A stretch of 27,915 bases of DNA from Gemmatimonadales bacterium UBA7889 (lineage in GTDB: Bacteria; Gemmatimonadota; Gemmatimonadetes; Longimicrobiales; Gaopeijiaceae): assembly GCA_002501085.1 (NCBI GenBank), contig DLRL01000037.1, positions 96,347 through 124,261 on the forward strand. The letters are read 5' to 3'. Made by a program: the position numbers and the translations under genes. The notes under the pieces are model-generated. The model made no database searches, had not been told where the DNA came from, and saw only the letters and a program-made list of their open reading frames with translations. Below, piece after piece: positions 1 through 8,848 of the stretch. Each line of letters starts with the position of its first letter. Position 1 is the stretch's first letter.

Positions 1-610
1 GTCCTTCACCCACTTCTACAGTTCGTTCGCTGTTAAGTGCCTCATTGGTACTCCAGACCGTGAGCGTGTAAGAGCCTGGAGGCACACCCGAGAGAGTAAA
101 CTCTCCATCTAAGTTGGCGAAGACCGTGTAGGGCGTTGGCGAAGCAAATACAAACGCAGTCATGCCGGGGTGCACATCGCATCTTACATCGTAGCCACCA
201 GATTCATCGAATGTGTACTGTGCGCTTTCAGTTGGGTCTGTATCTACGTTCAGCACCATGGCATCGGTCTCGATCTGCCGCAGATTAACGTTATGGGCGA
301 GACTTTCGCTGTTGGTGAAGGTTACGCTCTGGCCCATTCCTATCAGGAGAATGCTCGGAGAAAAGACGAGCCCAAATTGGTCGATCACAGGATTAGGATC
401 GAAGACTGGGGCACTATTGTCCTCCCCAGGTGCAGGCGACAGCATGATGACAGAGGGGATGCCACCGACAGCTGCGGGGGCTTGTCCGAAGACGATGCCG
501 GCTTCGTTGGCTGGCAGGGTGTCATCCGTTGCTTCTTCTGTCTCTGGTGACGTGCCAGTGCATCCTATGATCAGGACAACTGACAATATGGTAGTGAATC
601 GTAAGATCAT
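1..610 (-). CDS. Cupredoxin-domain lipoprotein (partial, C-terminus off window)
   Basis: Reading the minus strand from an ATG at 610 gives 203 codons with no stop before the window edge. The N-terminus is a lipoprotein signal peptide ending in LIIGC, so Cys17 is the likely lipidated residue. After an acidic, low-complexity linker comes a plastocyanin-like fold whose type 1 copper ligands are all present: His106 (SLAHNV), then Cys144, His147 and Met150 in CDVHPGM. Residues about 168-186 (LDGEFTLSGVPPGSYTLTVW) resemble a carboxypeptidase-regulatory-like or transthyretin-like beta domain, often fused to such cupredoxins. Expected role: membrane-anchored periplasmic electron carrier or copper protein; the redox partner is unknown. 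It starts 26 bases after the exonuclease stop, so the two may be co-transcribed. The ligands make the domain call strong; the exact function is open. Confidence 0.85.
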   Translation of the reverse strand, partial: MILRFTTILSVVLIIGCTGTSPETEEATDDTLPANEAGIVFGQAPAAVGGIPSVIMLSPAPGEDNSAPVFDPNPVIDQFGLVFSPSILLIGMGQSVTFTNSESLAHNVNLRQIETDAMVLNVDTDPTESAQYTFDESGGYDVRCDVHPGMTAFVFASPTPYTVFANLDGEFTLSGVPPGSYTLTVWSTNEALNSERTVEVGEG

Positions 611-636
611 TTCTAAAGTTCTATTCCTCTGGCTTT

Positions 637-1428
637 TTATTCCTGTCTTGCTTCTTCTGTACTTGCATTGAGTGTTTGCTCAACCACCTGAATGACTTCT
701 TCATCCAGGTCCTTGAGAGTGAGCATCCACTGTAGATAGCCAGGACTTTGCTTGGCGATGTCGGAGAGTTTCCGTCCCTTATTCTTACCTTTTATAAAGA
801 CTCTTTCTTCGGGAAGCCCACTAAACCATAAGTCTACCCCGGTCCGAAAAGGTCTGACCTCGTCACAATAGTTATGTAGTCCATCGATATCCTGAGGTAT
901 GTGAGGGTATCGTTCGAGCTGTGCGCCAAGCACAGCTGCTGTTGTGCGGATATCACCGAGCGCCTGATGTGCTTCCTCATGTGTCCTTCCGAGGTAGAAC
1001 TGGGCTGCCGCGGAAAGATCCCTTGGTTCTTCACGGTGGAAGATGTTCTGCATATCGATTAGCCGACGGTTACGGACCTCGAGGTTAATCCCACATCGCT
1101 TGAATTCCGCGACCAGTATATGCAGATCAAAACCTCGTATATTGAAGCCTGCCAGATCCGCATCTTCAATGAGGGCGGCAAGGCTCTTCGCCCGCAAACA
1201 GAATGTTGGTTCGTCCGCGACATCTTGGTCCGTTATACCGTGAATGGCGGTAACTTCAGTCGGAATCGGCACGCCTGGATTAAATCGGCGCACGCGCTCG
1301 ATAACGTCTCCTTGGGGTGTGACTTTGATTAGTGCCAGTTCCACAATGGAATCGTTCTTGACATCGAGGCCAGTGGTCTCAAGGTCAAAAAAGACAAGGG
1401 GGCGGTCGAGCTCTAGAGGTAGATGCAT
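637..1428 (-). CDS. DnaQ-like DEDDh 3'-5' exonuclease
   Basis: A 263-residue protein of the DnaQ/RNase T exonuclease superfamily. The catalytic set is complete: Asp15 and Glu17 in FDLETTGL (ExoI), Asp101 in NIRGFDLHIL (ExoII), and His154 with Asp159 in HQALGDIRTT (ExoIII, the DEDDh form). Members remove nucleotides from the 3' end of DNA or RNA using two metal ions. Beyond the nuclease domain, residues about 210-255 contain GKNKGRKLSDIA followed by PGYLQWML, a small C-terminal domain also found in exodeoxyribonuclease X-like proteins. That suggests a stand-alone repair or processing nuclease rather than the polymerase III proofreading subunit. The start is an ATG at 1428, 51 bases from the divergent quinone oxidoreductase gene. 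The family is secure; the cellular substrate is not. Confidence 0.88.
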   Translation of the reverse strand: MHLPLELDRPLVFFDLETTGLDVKNDSIVELALIKVTPQGDVIERVRRFNPGVPIPTEVTAIHGITDQDVADEPTFCLRAKSLAALIEDADLAGFNIRGFDLHILVAEFKRCGINLEVRNRRLIDMQNIFHREEPRDLSAAAQFYLGRTHEEAHQALGDIRTTAAVLGAQLERYPHIPQDIDGLHNYCDEVRPFRTGVDLWFSGLPEERVFIKGKNKGRKLSDIAKQSPGYLQWMLTLKDLDEEVIQVVEQTLNASTEEARQE

Positions 1429-1479
1429 AGTAAGGGCAAGTTAGTCAGGTAATTCAAAGAGGACTACAGTACTAAGATC
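1429..1479. promoter_or_regulatory. Divergent intergenic region
   Basis: Only 51 bases separate the divergent start codons of the exonuclease and the quinone oxidoreductase, so both promoters must lie here or reach into the genes. I see no convincing -35/-10 pair. A GAGG stretch near 1457-1460 lies rather far (about 19 bases) from the ATG at 1480. Confidence 0.3.
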
Positions 1480-2469
1480 ATGAGTGAATTGATGAAAGCA
1501 GTGGTTATCACGCAGCCGGGAGGGGTTGAGGTACTTGAGTTACGGGATGTAGAGCGCCCGACTCCTGGTGGGACGGATATCCTGGTCCGTGTGGCTTCTT
1601 CTGGATTGAATCGTGCAGATCTGCTCCAGCGCCGCGGGCTTTACCCACCACCACGAGGGTATCCTGAAGACATCCCTGGCCTCGAATATTCAGGTGTGAT
1701 TGAGGCTATAGGTGAGGACGTCGATACTCTTGCTGTCGGCCAGGCGGTGATGGGTATTACCGCGGGAGGTGCCTATGCTGAGTACGTGGCCGTTCCAGCG
1801 GCGACCGCAGTAAGGATACCCCATGGCTTGGACTCGGTCGAAGCCGGTGCTATTCCCGAAGTTTTTATGACTGCCTATGACGCCGTGTTCCTTCAGGAGG
1901 GGCTTTGCATGGATGAGAGCCTTCTGGTCCATGCAGTAGGAAGTGGCGTTGGCACTGCAACACTCCAGTTAGCTCTCCGAGCTGGAGCTGTCGTGATCGG
2001 CACGTCTCGAACCGAAGCAAAACTAGCGGCTGCGGCGGCACTAGGGTTGGAGCACAAAGTCTTAGGAGATGAAGTCTGGCCAAGTAGGGTGCTCGAAATC
2101 ACTGATGGATTGGGCGTTAACATAATTCTTGATCTTGTTGGCGGAGCGTACCTCAAGGGCAACCAGAAGGTGCTTGCCAGCCGGGGACGTCACATTGTGG
2201 TTGGTGTACCCGCTGGGGCTAAGGCGGAAATTGACTTGCAATCTCTGATGGTCCGACGAGGCTCAATTCGGGGAACGACGTTGCGAGCCCGTCCACTCAA
2301 TGAAAAGGTGGATCTTGCTCGCGCTTTTGAGCTGGAGGTATTGCCGGGCTTCGAGATGGGTGAGTTGAAGCCTGTGGTTGATCGTGGATTCCCAGCAGGT
2401 GAAGCACAGGCCGCTCATAGATATATGGAAGAGAATCGGAATTTCGGGAAAATCTTGCTAACATGGTGA
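1480..2469 (+). CDS. NAD(P)H:quinone oxidoreductase, PIG3-type zinc-independent MDR
   Basis: A 329-residue medium-chain dehydrogenase/reductase of the quinone oxidoreductase (QOR) branch, closest in style to human TP53I3/PIG3. Family signs are the N-terminal MKAVVITQPGG, the GLNRADLLQRRGLYPPP segment and the dinucleotide motif AVGSGVGTATLQLA at about 152-165. The catalytic-zinc cysteines of alcohol dehydrogenases are absent, as expected for QOR. It should reduce quinones or enone-type substrates with NADPH in the cytoplasm. The family commonly starts at MKAVVI, so ATG 1492 is an alternative to ATG 1480; neither has a strong Shine-Dalgarno. It converges on sucA with 15 bases between the stops, so the two genes must share or lack a terminator. 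No neighbour suggests a specific substrate. Confidence 0.88.
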   Translation: MSELMKAVVITQPGGVEVLELRDVERPTPGGTDILVRVASSGLNRADLLQRRGLYPPPRGYPEDIPGLEYSGVIEAIGEDVDTLAVGQAVMGITAGGAYAEYVAVPAATAVRIPHGLDSVEAGAIPEVFMTAYDAVFLQEGLCMDESLLVHAVGSGVGTATLQLALRAGAVVIGTSRTEAKLAAAAALGLEHKVLGDEVWPSRVLEITDGLGVNIILDLVGGAYLKGNQKVLASRGRHIVVGVPAGAKAEIDLQSLMVRRGSIRGTTLRARPLNEKVDLARAFELEVLPGFEMGELKPVVDRGFPAGEAQAAHRYMEENRNFGKILLTW

Positions 2470-2484
2470 GTAGGTAGGAGTTCC

Positions 2485-5313
2485 CTATCTCTCGGTAATC
2501 TCTCCATGCAAACCCAGAGCTTCCAGTACTAGTTCGGTTTGCTGGGCCGCATGATCCGTAGCCCTTCCTTCAGCTGGGCTTGCGCGTTCCGGGCGCGCTA
2601 CATAAGCGAGAGGCAAGTCTCGCGGTACGATTCTACGTAGGCGCGGCCCAACGAATGTAAGCGCGCCCATATTTCGGGGTTCTTCCTGCATCCAGAAGAC
2701 TTTCTCGAGGTTGGGATAGCGCATGAGAAGTTCCTCTAGGGCAGCTTCAGGAAATGGGTATAAGAGCTCCATTCTCACGATTGCCGTCGAGTTAGCTTCC
2801 ATACGCCTCGGGTGTCCCTGCATATCGTAAAAGACCTTTCCAGTGCACAGTATGAGCCGCTTGACCTGACTATGATCCTCGATTGTTGTGTCTTCGATTA
2901 CCTGCCTAAACCCACCCTCAAGAAGCTCAGATACCTTGGATGAAGCCATACCATGCCGTAGCAGGCTTTTGGGGGTCATCACGATCAAGGGTCGCTCGGG
3001 TCGCCGGAGGGCCTGACGGCGGAGTAGATGGAAGTACTGAGCGGGAGTAGTCGGGTAGGTGACCCGCATGTTGCCCTCAGCACACAGTTGCAGAAACCGC
3101 TCAATTCGAGCACTTGAGTGCTCTGGGCCCTGACCTTCATAACCGTGTGGGAGCAGAAGTGTTAATCGTGAGTATTGCCCCCACTTCGTGAGTCCAGATG
3201 AAAGAAACTGGTCAATCATGACCTGGCCTACGTTCACAAAGTCGCCGAATTGAGCTTCCCAAAGCACAACATCGCTGTCTGCACCAACTGAGTAGCCATA
3301 CTCGAATCCAATGACGGCTGTTTCGGTGAGCGGAGAGTTGTAGACTTCTAGGCGAGTGCCTGATACCTGATCGAGTGGCGTGCACACATCTCCGGTCTTT
3401 ACATCGTGCAAGACCATATGCCTGTGGCTGAATGTTCCACGCTGGGTATCCTGTCCGGTAAGCCGAATCGGGATGCCTTCTTTCAGCAGTGATCCAATGG
3501 CAAGTATCTCAGCGTGTCCCCAATCAAGAGAATAGGCAGGCGAGAAGTTGTCAGTCCTTGGTTCAAGTTGGCGCCAGAGTTTTGGATGAGGAGTGAAATC
3601 GTCCGGGAATTGGACCGTCGCCGCGTTGATTTCTGCGAGTGTCTTGAATGGAACACCGGTATCACTGGGGACTACCGGCACCTCGCGCTCATTATCCGGA
3701 GTATCATCGGAGACTGGTTCGTACTCGCGAACTCTGTCCTGAGCCTCCCTAAGTTTGCTCGCTATTGCATCCTGTATGGCACCGGCTTCTTCCTGAGATA
3801 TAGTGCCTTCAGTAGCAAGCTGATCAGCGTAAACAGCTCGCACTGTCGGATGATTCGCGATGTTCTTGTACTCGAGGGGTTGAGTGTACGCGGGTTCGTC
3901 TCCCTCATTGTGTCCGTAGCGTCGATAGCCAACTAGGTCGATCACAAAATCATCCTCAAAATGTGATCGGTAGGCCGCAGCCAAGCGCACCGCTGCTAGG
4001 CAAGCTTCTGCGTCGTCAGCATTCACATGTAGCACCGGAATGCCATAACCTTTTGCGAGATCACTCGCGTACATGGTCGAACGCCCATCCCGCGGGTGGG
4101 TCGTAAACCCAACTTGGTTGTTGAGTATGAAGTGGATTGTCCCACCCACGCCATAACCATTAAGTCGGGCCAAATTGAGTGTTTCTGCGACGACGCCTTC
4201 CGCAGCGAAAGCTGCGTCTCCGTGGATCAAGATCGGGACGATAGAGTGGGTGTCAGGTGAGGTGTCATTTCCAGTTGTCTTGAATTGACGCGAGCGAGCC
4301 ATACCTGCGACCACTGGGTTAATGAACTCTAAGTGGCTCGGATTTGGTGCAAGCTCAATCCTGATTGTACCGAGGTCATCGATCTCACGAGTTCCTCGTG
4401 CACCGTGATGGTACTTAACGTCTCCTGTACCCGAGATATCAAGTTGGCCGCCCTGATAGGAGGGTCCTTCAAATTCTGCTAGGAGTTCACCATATGATAT
4501 GCCGACGATGTGCGTCAGAATGTTCAGGCGTCCCCGGTGGGCCATACCGAGTATGACTTCTTGACCTCCAGCTTGGGCGATTTTCTCAATGACCAAGTGC
4601 AGCATTGGCACCAAAGCATCAGTCCCCTCAAGCGAGAACCGCTTCTGGCCGAGGTAGGCTTTGTGTAGGAATTGTTCCAAGCCCTCCGCCTCCGAGAGGT
4701 GCCTAAGAAGTCTAGATTTGTCGGTCGCATTCATTCTAGGAAAGTGTGACTCCGACTCAACCTGGTCCCAAAGCCAGCCAACCTTTACGTGGTCATCCAG
4801 GTGTTCAAACTCATAACCGATTGAGCCAGCATAAACTGCGACGAGAGCGTTTAGTGCGTCAGCTACCGACTTGTCTTCGCTGTTGCCTTCCATGACCAGT
4901 GAGGCGGGTAGTTCAGACAACTCCTCCATCGATGTACCGAAGAATGCTGGTGAGAGCTGTGGATGGCCTGGTGGCTCAGTACCTAGCGGGTCAATGCGCG
5001 CAAGTTGGTGACCATGATCCCGGAAAGCTTGAACGAGCGCCGTCGCACGCGAGACGACAGGGAGAACTCGACGTAGATGTTCGGCAGCCTCAGAAGAGGC
5101 TGATACACGGACTGGACTAGGGGTTGGGGTAGCGCCAGTACCGTGGGGTGGAGTGTCAGGTACAGATGGCGCTTCTAGCGTTGTTGCAGAAGTCTTTTCC
5201 TCGAAAAGCTTACGCCACTCTGATGGGACTGCTTCCGGGTTACGAGCGTACTCCTCGAGCATGGCCTGGACGTAGGCAGCATTTTGACCTTCGAAGAGCG
5301 ATTCATCCATCAC
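2485..5313 (-). CDS. sucA: 2-oxoglutarate dehydrogenase E1 component
   Basis: A 942-residue thiamine-diphosphate decarboxylase, matching the usual length of E1o (about 930). It decarboxylates 2-oxoglutarate and passes the succinyl group to the E2 lipoyl domain in the TCA cycle. Features in order: the N-terminal E2-binding segment (SLFEGQNAAYVQAMLEEYA), GMAHRGRLNILTHIVG near 255-270, the diphosphate/Mg site GDAAFAAEGVVAE near 361 with LNNQVGFTT near 400, and the transketolase-like half with LTGQDTQRGTFSHRH near 613-627 and WEAQFGDFVN. The first codon could be GTG 5313 or ATG 5310; ATG is the more natural choice. No sucB (E2) or lpd (E3) lies in the window, so E1 is separated from its partners here. 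It is divergent from pgeF. Confidence 0.97.
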   Translation of the reverse strand: MMDESLFEGQNAAYVQAMLEEYARNPEAVPSEWRKLFEEKTSATTLEAPSVPDTPPHGTGATPTPSPVRVSASSEAAEHLRRVLPVVSRATALVQAFRDHGHQLARIDPLGTEPPGHPQLSPAFFGTSMEELSELPASLVMEGNSEDKSVADALNALVAVYAGSIGYEFEHLDDHVKVGWLWDQVESESHFPRMNATDKSRLLRHLSEAEGLEQFLHKAYLGQKRFSLEGTDALVPMLHLVIEKIAQAGGQEVILGMAHRGRLNILTHIVGISYGELLAEFEGPSYQGGQLDISGTGDVKYHHGARGTREIDDLGTIRIELAPNPSHLEFINPVVAGMARSRQFKTTGNDTSPDTHSIVPILIHGDAAFAAEGVVAETLNLARLNGYGVGGTIHFILNNQVGFTTHPRDGRSTMYASDLAKGYGIPVLHVNADDAEACLAAVRLAAAYRSHFEDDFVIDLVGYRRYGHNEGDEPAYTQPLEYKNIANHPTVRAVYADQLATEGTISQEEAGAIQDAIASKLREAQDRVREYEPVSDDTPDNEREVPVVPSDTGVPFKTLAEINAATVQFPDDFTPHPKLWRQLEPRTDNFSPAYSLDWGHAEILAIGSLLKEGIPIRLTGQDTQRGTFSHRHMVLHDVKTGDVCTPLDQVSGTRLEVYNSPLTETAVIGFEYGYSVGADSDVVLWEAQFGDFVNVGQVMIDQFLSSGLTKWGQYSRLTLLLPHGYEGQGPEHSSARIERFLQLCAEGNMRVTYPTTPAQYFHLLRRQALRRPERPLIVMTPKSLLRHGMASSKVSELLEGGFRQVIEDTTIEDHSQVKRLILCTGKVFYDMQGHPRRMEANSTAIVRMELLYPFPEAALEELLMRYPNLEKVFWMQEEPRNMGALTFVGPRLRRIVPRDLPLAYVARPERASPAEGRATDHAAQQTELVLEALGLHGEITER

Positions 5314-5431
5314 CTAAAGTTACTTTATTTTTCCAAGAGGTTGGAGTGCGTTACCACCTTTGGTTCTTGTTGGTTGTCCCTTCGTTACTAATGCCTGCAC
5401 TTCAAATGCTATCTTTGGCCCAAATCACAAA

Positions 5432-6184
5432 GTGACCTCGGTTACGGAGGTGCTTGCCATTCCTTCCTTGGGACTGGTCCATCCAGTCTGGATGGAGCGG
5501 TTTCCATGGCTCTGTCAGGGATGCACGATACGAAGTGTGGATGGGGTCCTATACGATTTTGGTTTCTTCAGCGGTGGATCATCGACTGAATCTGTGCAAG
5601 AGAACTGGTCAACTCTGCTGGATGTTACCGGCGCAACCAGTATAGCGCATGGGCACCAAGTCCACGGAACCAAGGTTGTCACGCATAAAACTGCTTCGGC
5701 TGGCTTGAATCTATTCCCTGATTGTGATGGCCATGTGACTAATTCGGCTGGTGTTCTCCTTGCGGTGACCACAGCTGATTGTGTACCGATTTTTCTTGTG
5801 GATGCTGCTCGAAGAGCAATCGCTGTTCTTCATGCGGGGTGGCGAGGTATTGCTGCTGGGATCCTGGATTATGGTATCAGAGCGCTCAGAGGGCACTCAG
5901 GTTCTTGGCCAGTGGATCTTATGATGCATCTCGGGCCTTCGATCTGTGGGGCGTGTTATGAGGTTGGCACAGAAGTCTTCGAGGTTCTTGATCAGCCAAT
6001 ACCACTGCAGCCCAGTCCGATAGATCTCCGTAAAATTCTTGCTCAAAAGGCAGATAAAGCGGGAATTCCTTCGACGAATATCACAGTCTCGGACCACTGT
6101 ACCCGCTGTACTCAGAGTAGCCTCTTCTCACATCGCGCCGGAGACATGGGTAGGCAGGTTTCATATATAGGCTTGAGACCGTGA
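5432..6184 (+). CDS. pgeF: Laccase-domain protein, peptidoglycan editing factor PgeF (YfiH family)
   Basis: A multicopper-oxidase-like (CNF1/YfiH) protein of about 250 residues. The three signature ligands are present: His78 in HQVHG, Cys117 in TTADCVPIFLVD and His134 in VLHAGWRG (numbered from the GTG at 5432). GPSICGACYEVG and the C-terminal FSHRAGDMGRQVSYIGL also fit. In E. coli this family affects peptidoglycan stem-peptide composition; other members act on purine nucleosides or phenolics, so the reaction here is not fixed by sequence. Start choice is uncertain. A TTG at 5360 would give an N-terminus with no family resemblance; GTG 5432 gives the usual length; ATG 5492 sits just before the conserved FPWLCQG. 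No clear Shine-Dalgarno precedes any of them. The region between this gene and divergent sucA should hold both promoters. Confidence 0.85.
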   Translation: MTSVTEVLAIPSLGLVHPVWMERFPWLCQGCTIRSVDGVLYDFGFFSGGSSTESVQENWSTLLDVTGATSIAHGHQVHGTKVVTHKTASAGLNLFPDCDGHVTNSAGVLLAVTTADCVPIFLVDAARRAIAVLHAGWRGIAAGILDYGIRALRGHSGSWPVDLMMHLGPSICGACYEVGTEVFEVLDQPIPLQPSPIDLRKILAQKADKAGIPSTNITVSDHCTRCTQSSLFSHRAGDMGRQVSYIGLRP

Positions 6185-6526
6185 ATGCCAAGTACTCAAA
6201 TAAACCACAGCCATCGCAGGTGTGGGCCGGCCTATGTGAATTTTGCGTAAACCGGCGGATAACGAGTAATAAAGTTGGATCGAACTTTCATCTTTGTAGC
6301 CTATCGAAGAAAGATCCGTGCTACCCGAAATACCCAGTTTTACCCGTGCTAAGCTGTGAAGGCTATGACGCTGGCAGCGAGTCGTCGTGTGAGTAATGAG
6401 CTGCCCTGAATCTGGAATCTTAAGGGGCAGGGTTCTAGTCGGCGCTCATAGCGGGCAGGTGATATTGATTACCTCCCCTGCATAGGATGCTCGACATACC
6501 TTCTACTCCTAATAACGAGAGGGAGG
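6185..6526. other. Intergenic region with no recognisable gene
   Basis: About 340 bases between the convergent ends of pgeF and the DUF5916 gene. A 71-codon open frame (6181-6396, plus) starts with a GTG overlapping the pgeF stop, but the product has no recognisable motif and no Shine-Dalgarno. I found no tRNA-like cloverleaf on either strand. The only clear structure is the hairpin annotated separately at 6453-6478. Confidence 0.5.
6453..6478. terminator. Hairpin between convergent genes, possible terminator
   Basis: GGGCAGGTGAT (6453-6463) pairs with ATTACCTCCCC (6468-6478) around an ATTG loop: ten pairs including one G-T, with one C-C mismatch. It lies between two convergent genes, where a bidirectional terminator would be expected. 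There is no T-tract on either side, so intrinsic termination is unproven. Confidence 0.35.
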
Positions 6527-8779
6527 CTACAAACTCGAGAGATCAAATAATTTCGTGTATTTGATAACAAATTGACGTTGCTGAGGACCCCTCGGGAAAC
6601 CTGTTCGCTCTAGAATCCCGAAGTGTTCGATGTCGTTATATACGATATAGAGCCCAGTGCCTGCGGTATTGAGCCATGCCAGACGAATGTTACTCCCTAG
6701 GTTTTCGCTGTCCGCGTTGTACTGCAATTGACCTTGTACGTAGATACGTGGCGTAAACGAGTATGTTGCATTCAACGCTAAGACAGATGTGGTAAATGAA
6801 CCTTCGTCCAATCGCACATCGAAATAATTCACTCGTAATGAAGTGCTGAATGAGTCTTGGAATCGGTAGCTCAGCGTTGCATTCGGGCTAAATCGTGTTC
6901 CGGAATAGAATCCTCCCAACCCCCATCCCCCGCTGATCGATAGGGGAGCGCTTCGGTTCGAATTAAACCTGAACTCCCAATCAAGATTGTTATAGCTCCC
7001 CGCCGGGATCACAATTCCTTCCCTGATTCTAAAGGGGCTTTGCAGGCCTTCGCCGATAATGTTGAGTCCGGGCAATTGAAAGAATGCACCGTTGGCAAAT
7101 TCGAAGTGGTTGTCGATATGGATCTTTCGAGTCTCACTGAAACCAGTCAGGTCCCAGTATTCTTCCCAGGAAACATGGGGGCGCAATTCTCGAAACCAGC
7201 TCACATTGTCTAGTCGGATGTGTCTGAGTGCACGCGTGTAGAAGTGCCGGTATGCTCTACGGTTTACGAAGCCAACTTCTGGGTTGAACTCGGCGCCGAT
7301 CTGTCGATATCTGCTCGACACCTGCCAGTCACGTGTCGTATAGCTAAAACCGGCGTTATAGCCATACTCACCGCCGCCTACCCCTCGTGTATCGGTTCCA
7401 GCAATCCAACCGTTAAACGTCAGATCTTGCCCAATTCCGAGGTTGCCGTCGATACCGTAAGTGAGGTTGTAGTCCCCCGTATTTTCAGTATTAAGTCTTG
7501 AGACGAGGATTGCACCCAATGTCGTACGGTTTTCAAATTCCTGGGACGCTCGGATCACACCGAAATTGGTGCCATTAATTTGATCGACGCCTTGTGTTTG
7601 GATATTCAGAAAACCGACCTGCATTCCAGCTACTTTGCCGCTCAAGCGGGCACCGCCCTGAATCGGTACTTCAGTGCCTCCAGACAGGCCGATACGTCGA
7701 CTGAAGAAGAGTTCAGCAGAGCGGCCTGATCCCACGGAGAAAGTTCCGGCATTTTCCAAGAAAAAGGCCCTCTTTTCCGGGAAAAACAGAGGGAATCTGG
7801 TGAGGTTAACCTGCTGGTCATCAACCTCTACTTGCGCGAAGTCTGTGTTCGCTGTCAGATCCAGAGTGAGACCTTGGGTAAGGCCGATTTTTGCGTCCCC
7901 ACCAAAAGTCGCTGAAAAGTCAGCATCCGGAACAGTCTCAGTGTAGTTCTTATAACCGTCCGCTGCCGTGTAGGCTGTTACAGTAAGAATTCTCTGCGCG
8001 GGTGCTTGGATCTGGGAGAGCGTACCAGCCAAAGAGACCCTGTAAGGGTTGAACTGACGAGGGATTGGTGCCCAAACGGACTGCTCATTATTGCGGCGAA
8101 TATTCCTTGAGAAATTCAACCCCCAGTCCTGTGTTCCTTCTTGTGGATAGCGCAGAGTAGAAAATGGAATTCTCATTTCGGCGTACCATCCGGTACGATC
8201 AATCGAAGTAGCGACTTCCCAGCTTCCGTCCCAATTCAGGTTGAATCCGCCACCCGACCCCCTTTGCTGCCTGCCACCACCACCACCACCACCGGCCTGT
8301 TGTTCATTGGCGACCTGGCCATCGTATTCGATGCCCGCCGGTGTCGTACCAAACACAAATGCGTTCTGACGGTCCAGGTAGGTGTCGAGCACTACGAGAA
8401 AGGCATCAGTATCGTTCAATGAGGCATCCCGAAGTGCCCGCCCGACGACGATCCCTGATGGCTCTCTATCAAATAACCACGCTCCTATGTAGAGAGCTTC
8501 TCCATCGTATAGGATCCGGACTTCCGTTCGTTCGGAAACGGGCTCCCCTTCCATCGGTTCCCGCTGTACGAACCCAGTCAGTATCTGAGCGCTTTGCCAG
8601 CTCGATTCGCCGAGATTCCCATCAATCACAGGGGCTTCGCTAACCGCAGTAGCAGAGGCTATAGGCTCGTTGATGCGGTCCGGAAGAGATTGCTGACCTG
8701 CTAACTGGGTGGATGTTACAATGAGAGCGAGAGTAATTCCGAGGGCACAAGCGCGCATAGGATTCCGGTGCAGGTTCAC
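6527..8779 (-). CDS. DUF5916 outer-membrane protein with CBM9-like N-terminal domain
   Basis: A 750-residue exported protein. The N-terminus is a signal peptide (hydrophobic ACALGITLALIVTSTQLAG, then QQS). Residues about 45-250 look like a family 9 carbohydrate-binding/DOMON-like beta-sandwich: VIDGNLGESSWQSA, VRILYDGEALYIGAWLFD, and GWYAEMRIPFSTLRY. The rest is the DUF5916 region: LTANTDFAQVEVDDQQVNLT, then FPEKRAFFLENAGTF and many alternating polar/aromatic strands typical of an outer-membrane beta-barrel. Such proteins occur widely in Bacteroidota and Gemmatimonadota; binding or uptake of polymers is suspected but not established. A seven-glycine run (near residue 162) lies in a loop of the N-terminal half. 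GTG 8779 and ATG 8758 (MRACALG) are both possible starts, the latter giving a tidier signal peptide. It lies 69 bases downstream of the GMC gene on the same strand. Confidence 0.8.
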   Translation of the reverse strand: MNLHRNPMRACALGITLALIVTSTQLAGQQSLPDRINEPIASATAVSEAPVIDGNLGESSWQSAQILTGFVQREPMEGEPVSERTEVRILYDGEALYIGAWLFDREPSGIVVGRALRDASLNDTDAFLVVLDTYLDRQNAFVFGTTPAGIEYDGQVANEQQAGGGGGGGRQQRGSGGGFNLNWDGSWEVATSIDRTGWYAEMRIPFSTLRYPQEGTQDWGLNFSRNIRRNNEQSVWAPIPRQFNPYRVSLAGTLSQIQAPAQRILTVTAYTAADGYKNYTETVPDADFSATFGGDAKIGLTQGLTLDLTANTDFAQVEVDDQQVNLTRFPLFFPEKRAFFLENAGTFSVGSGRSAELFFSRRIGLSGGTEVPIQGGARLSGKVAGMQVGFLNIQTQGVDQINGTNFGVIRASQEFENRTTLGAILVSRLNTENTGDYNLTYGIDGNLGIGQDLTFNGWIAGTDTRGVGGGEYGYNAGFSYTTRDWQVSSRYRQIGAEFNPEVGFVNRRAYRHFYTRALRHIRLDNVSWFRELRPHVSWEEYWDLTGFSETRKIHIDNHFEFANGAFFQLPGLNIIGEGLQSPFRIREGIVIPAGSYNNLDWEFRFNSNRSAPLSISGGWGLGGFYSGTRFSPNATLSYRFQDSFSTSLRVNYFDVRLDEGSFTTSVLALNATYSFTPRIYVQGQLQYNADSENLGSNIRLAWLNTAGTGLYIVYNDIEHFGILERTGFPRGPQQRQFVIKYTKLFDLSSL
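8274..8293. repeat. In-frame CCA trinucleotide microsatellite
   Basis: Six tandem CCA units plus CC. On the minus strand this reads GGT repeats and encodes most of a seven-glycine run in the DUF5916 protein. Gain or loss of a unit would keep the reading frame. Confidence 0.85.
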
Positions 8780-8848
8780 GTACTTCTGACAAATAGTGAG
8801 GAGATAATGTTGAGTGCCCCTCTCAGGAGATCGGAGGCTTGGCCCCAG

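Noticed and set aside
170..671. Plus-strand open frames of 126 and 152 codons
   Set aside because: They are antisense to the cupredoxin lipoprotein, whose lipobox and copper ligands make it the real gene; the plus-strand products show no family features.
6181..6396. 71-codon plus-strand frame after pgeF
   Set aside because: No Shine-Dalgarno and no recognisable motif; most likely a chance open frame.
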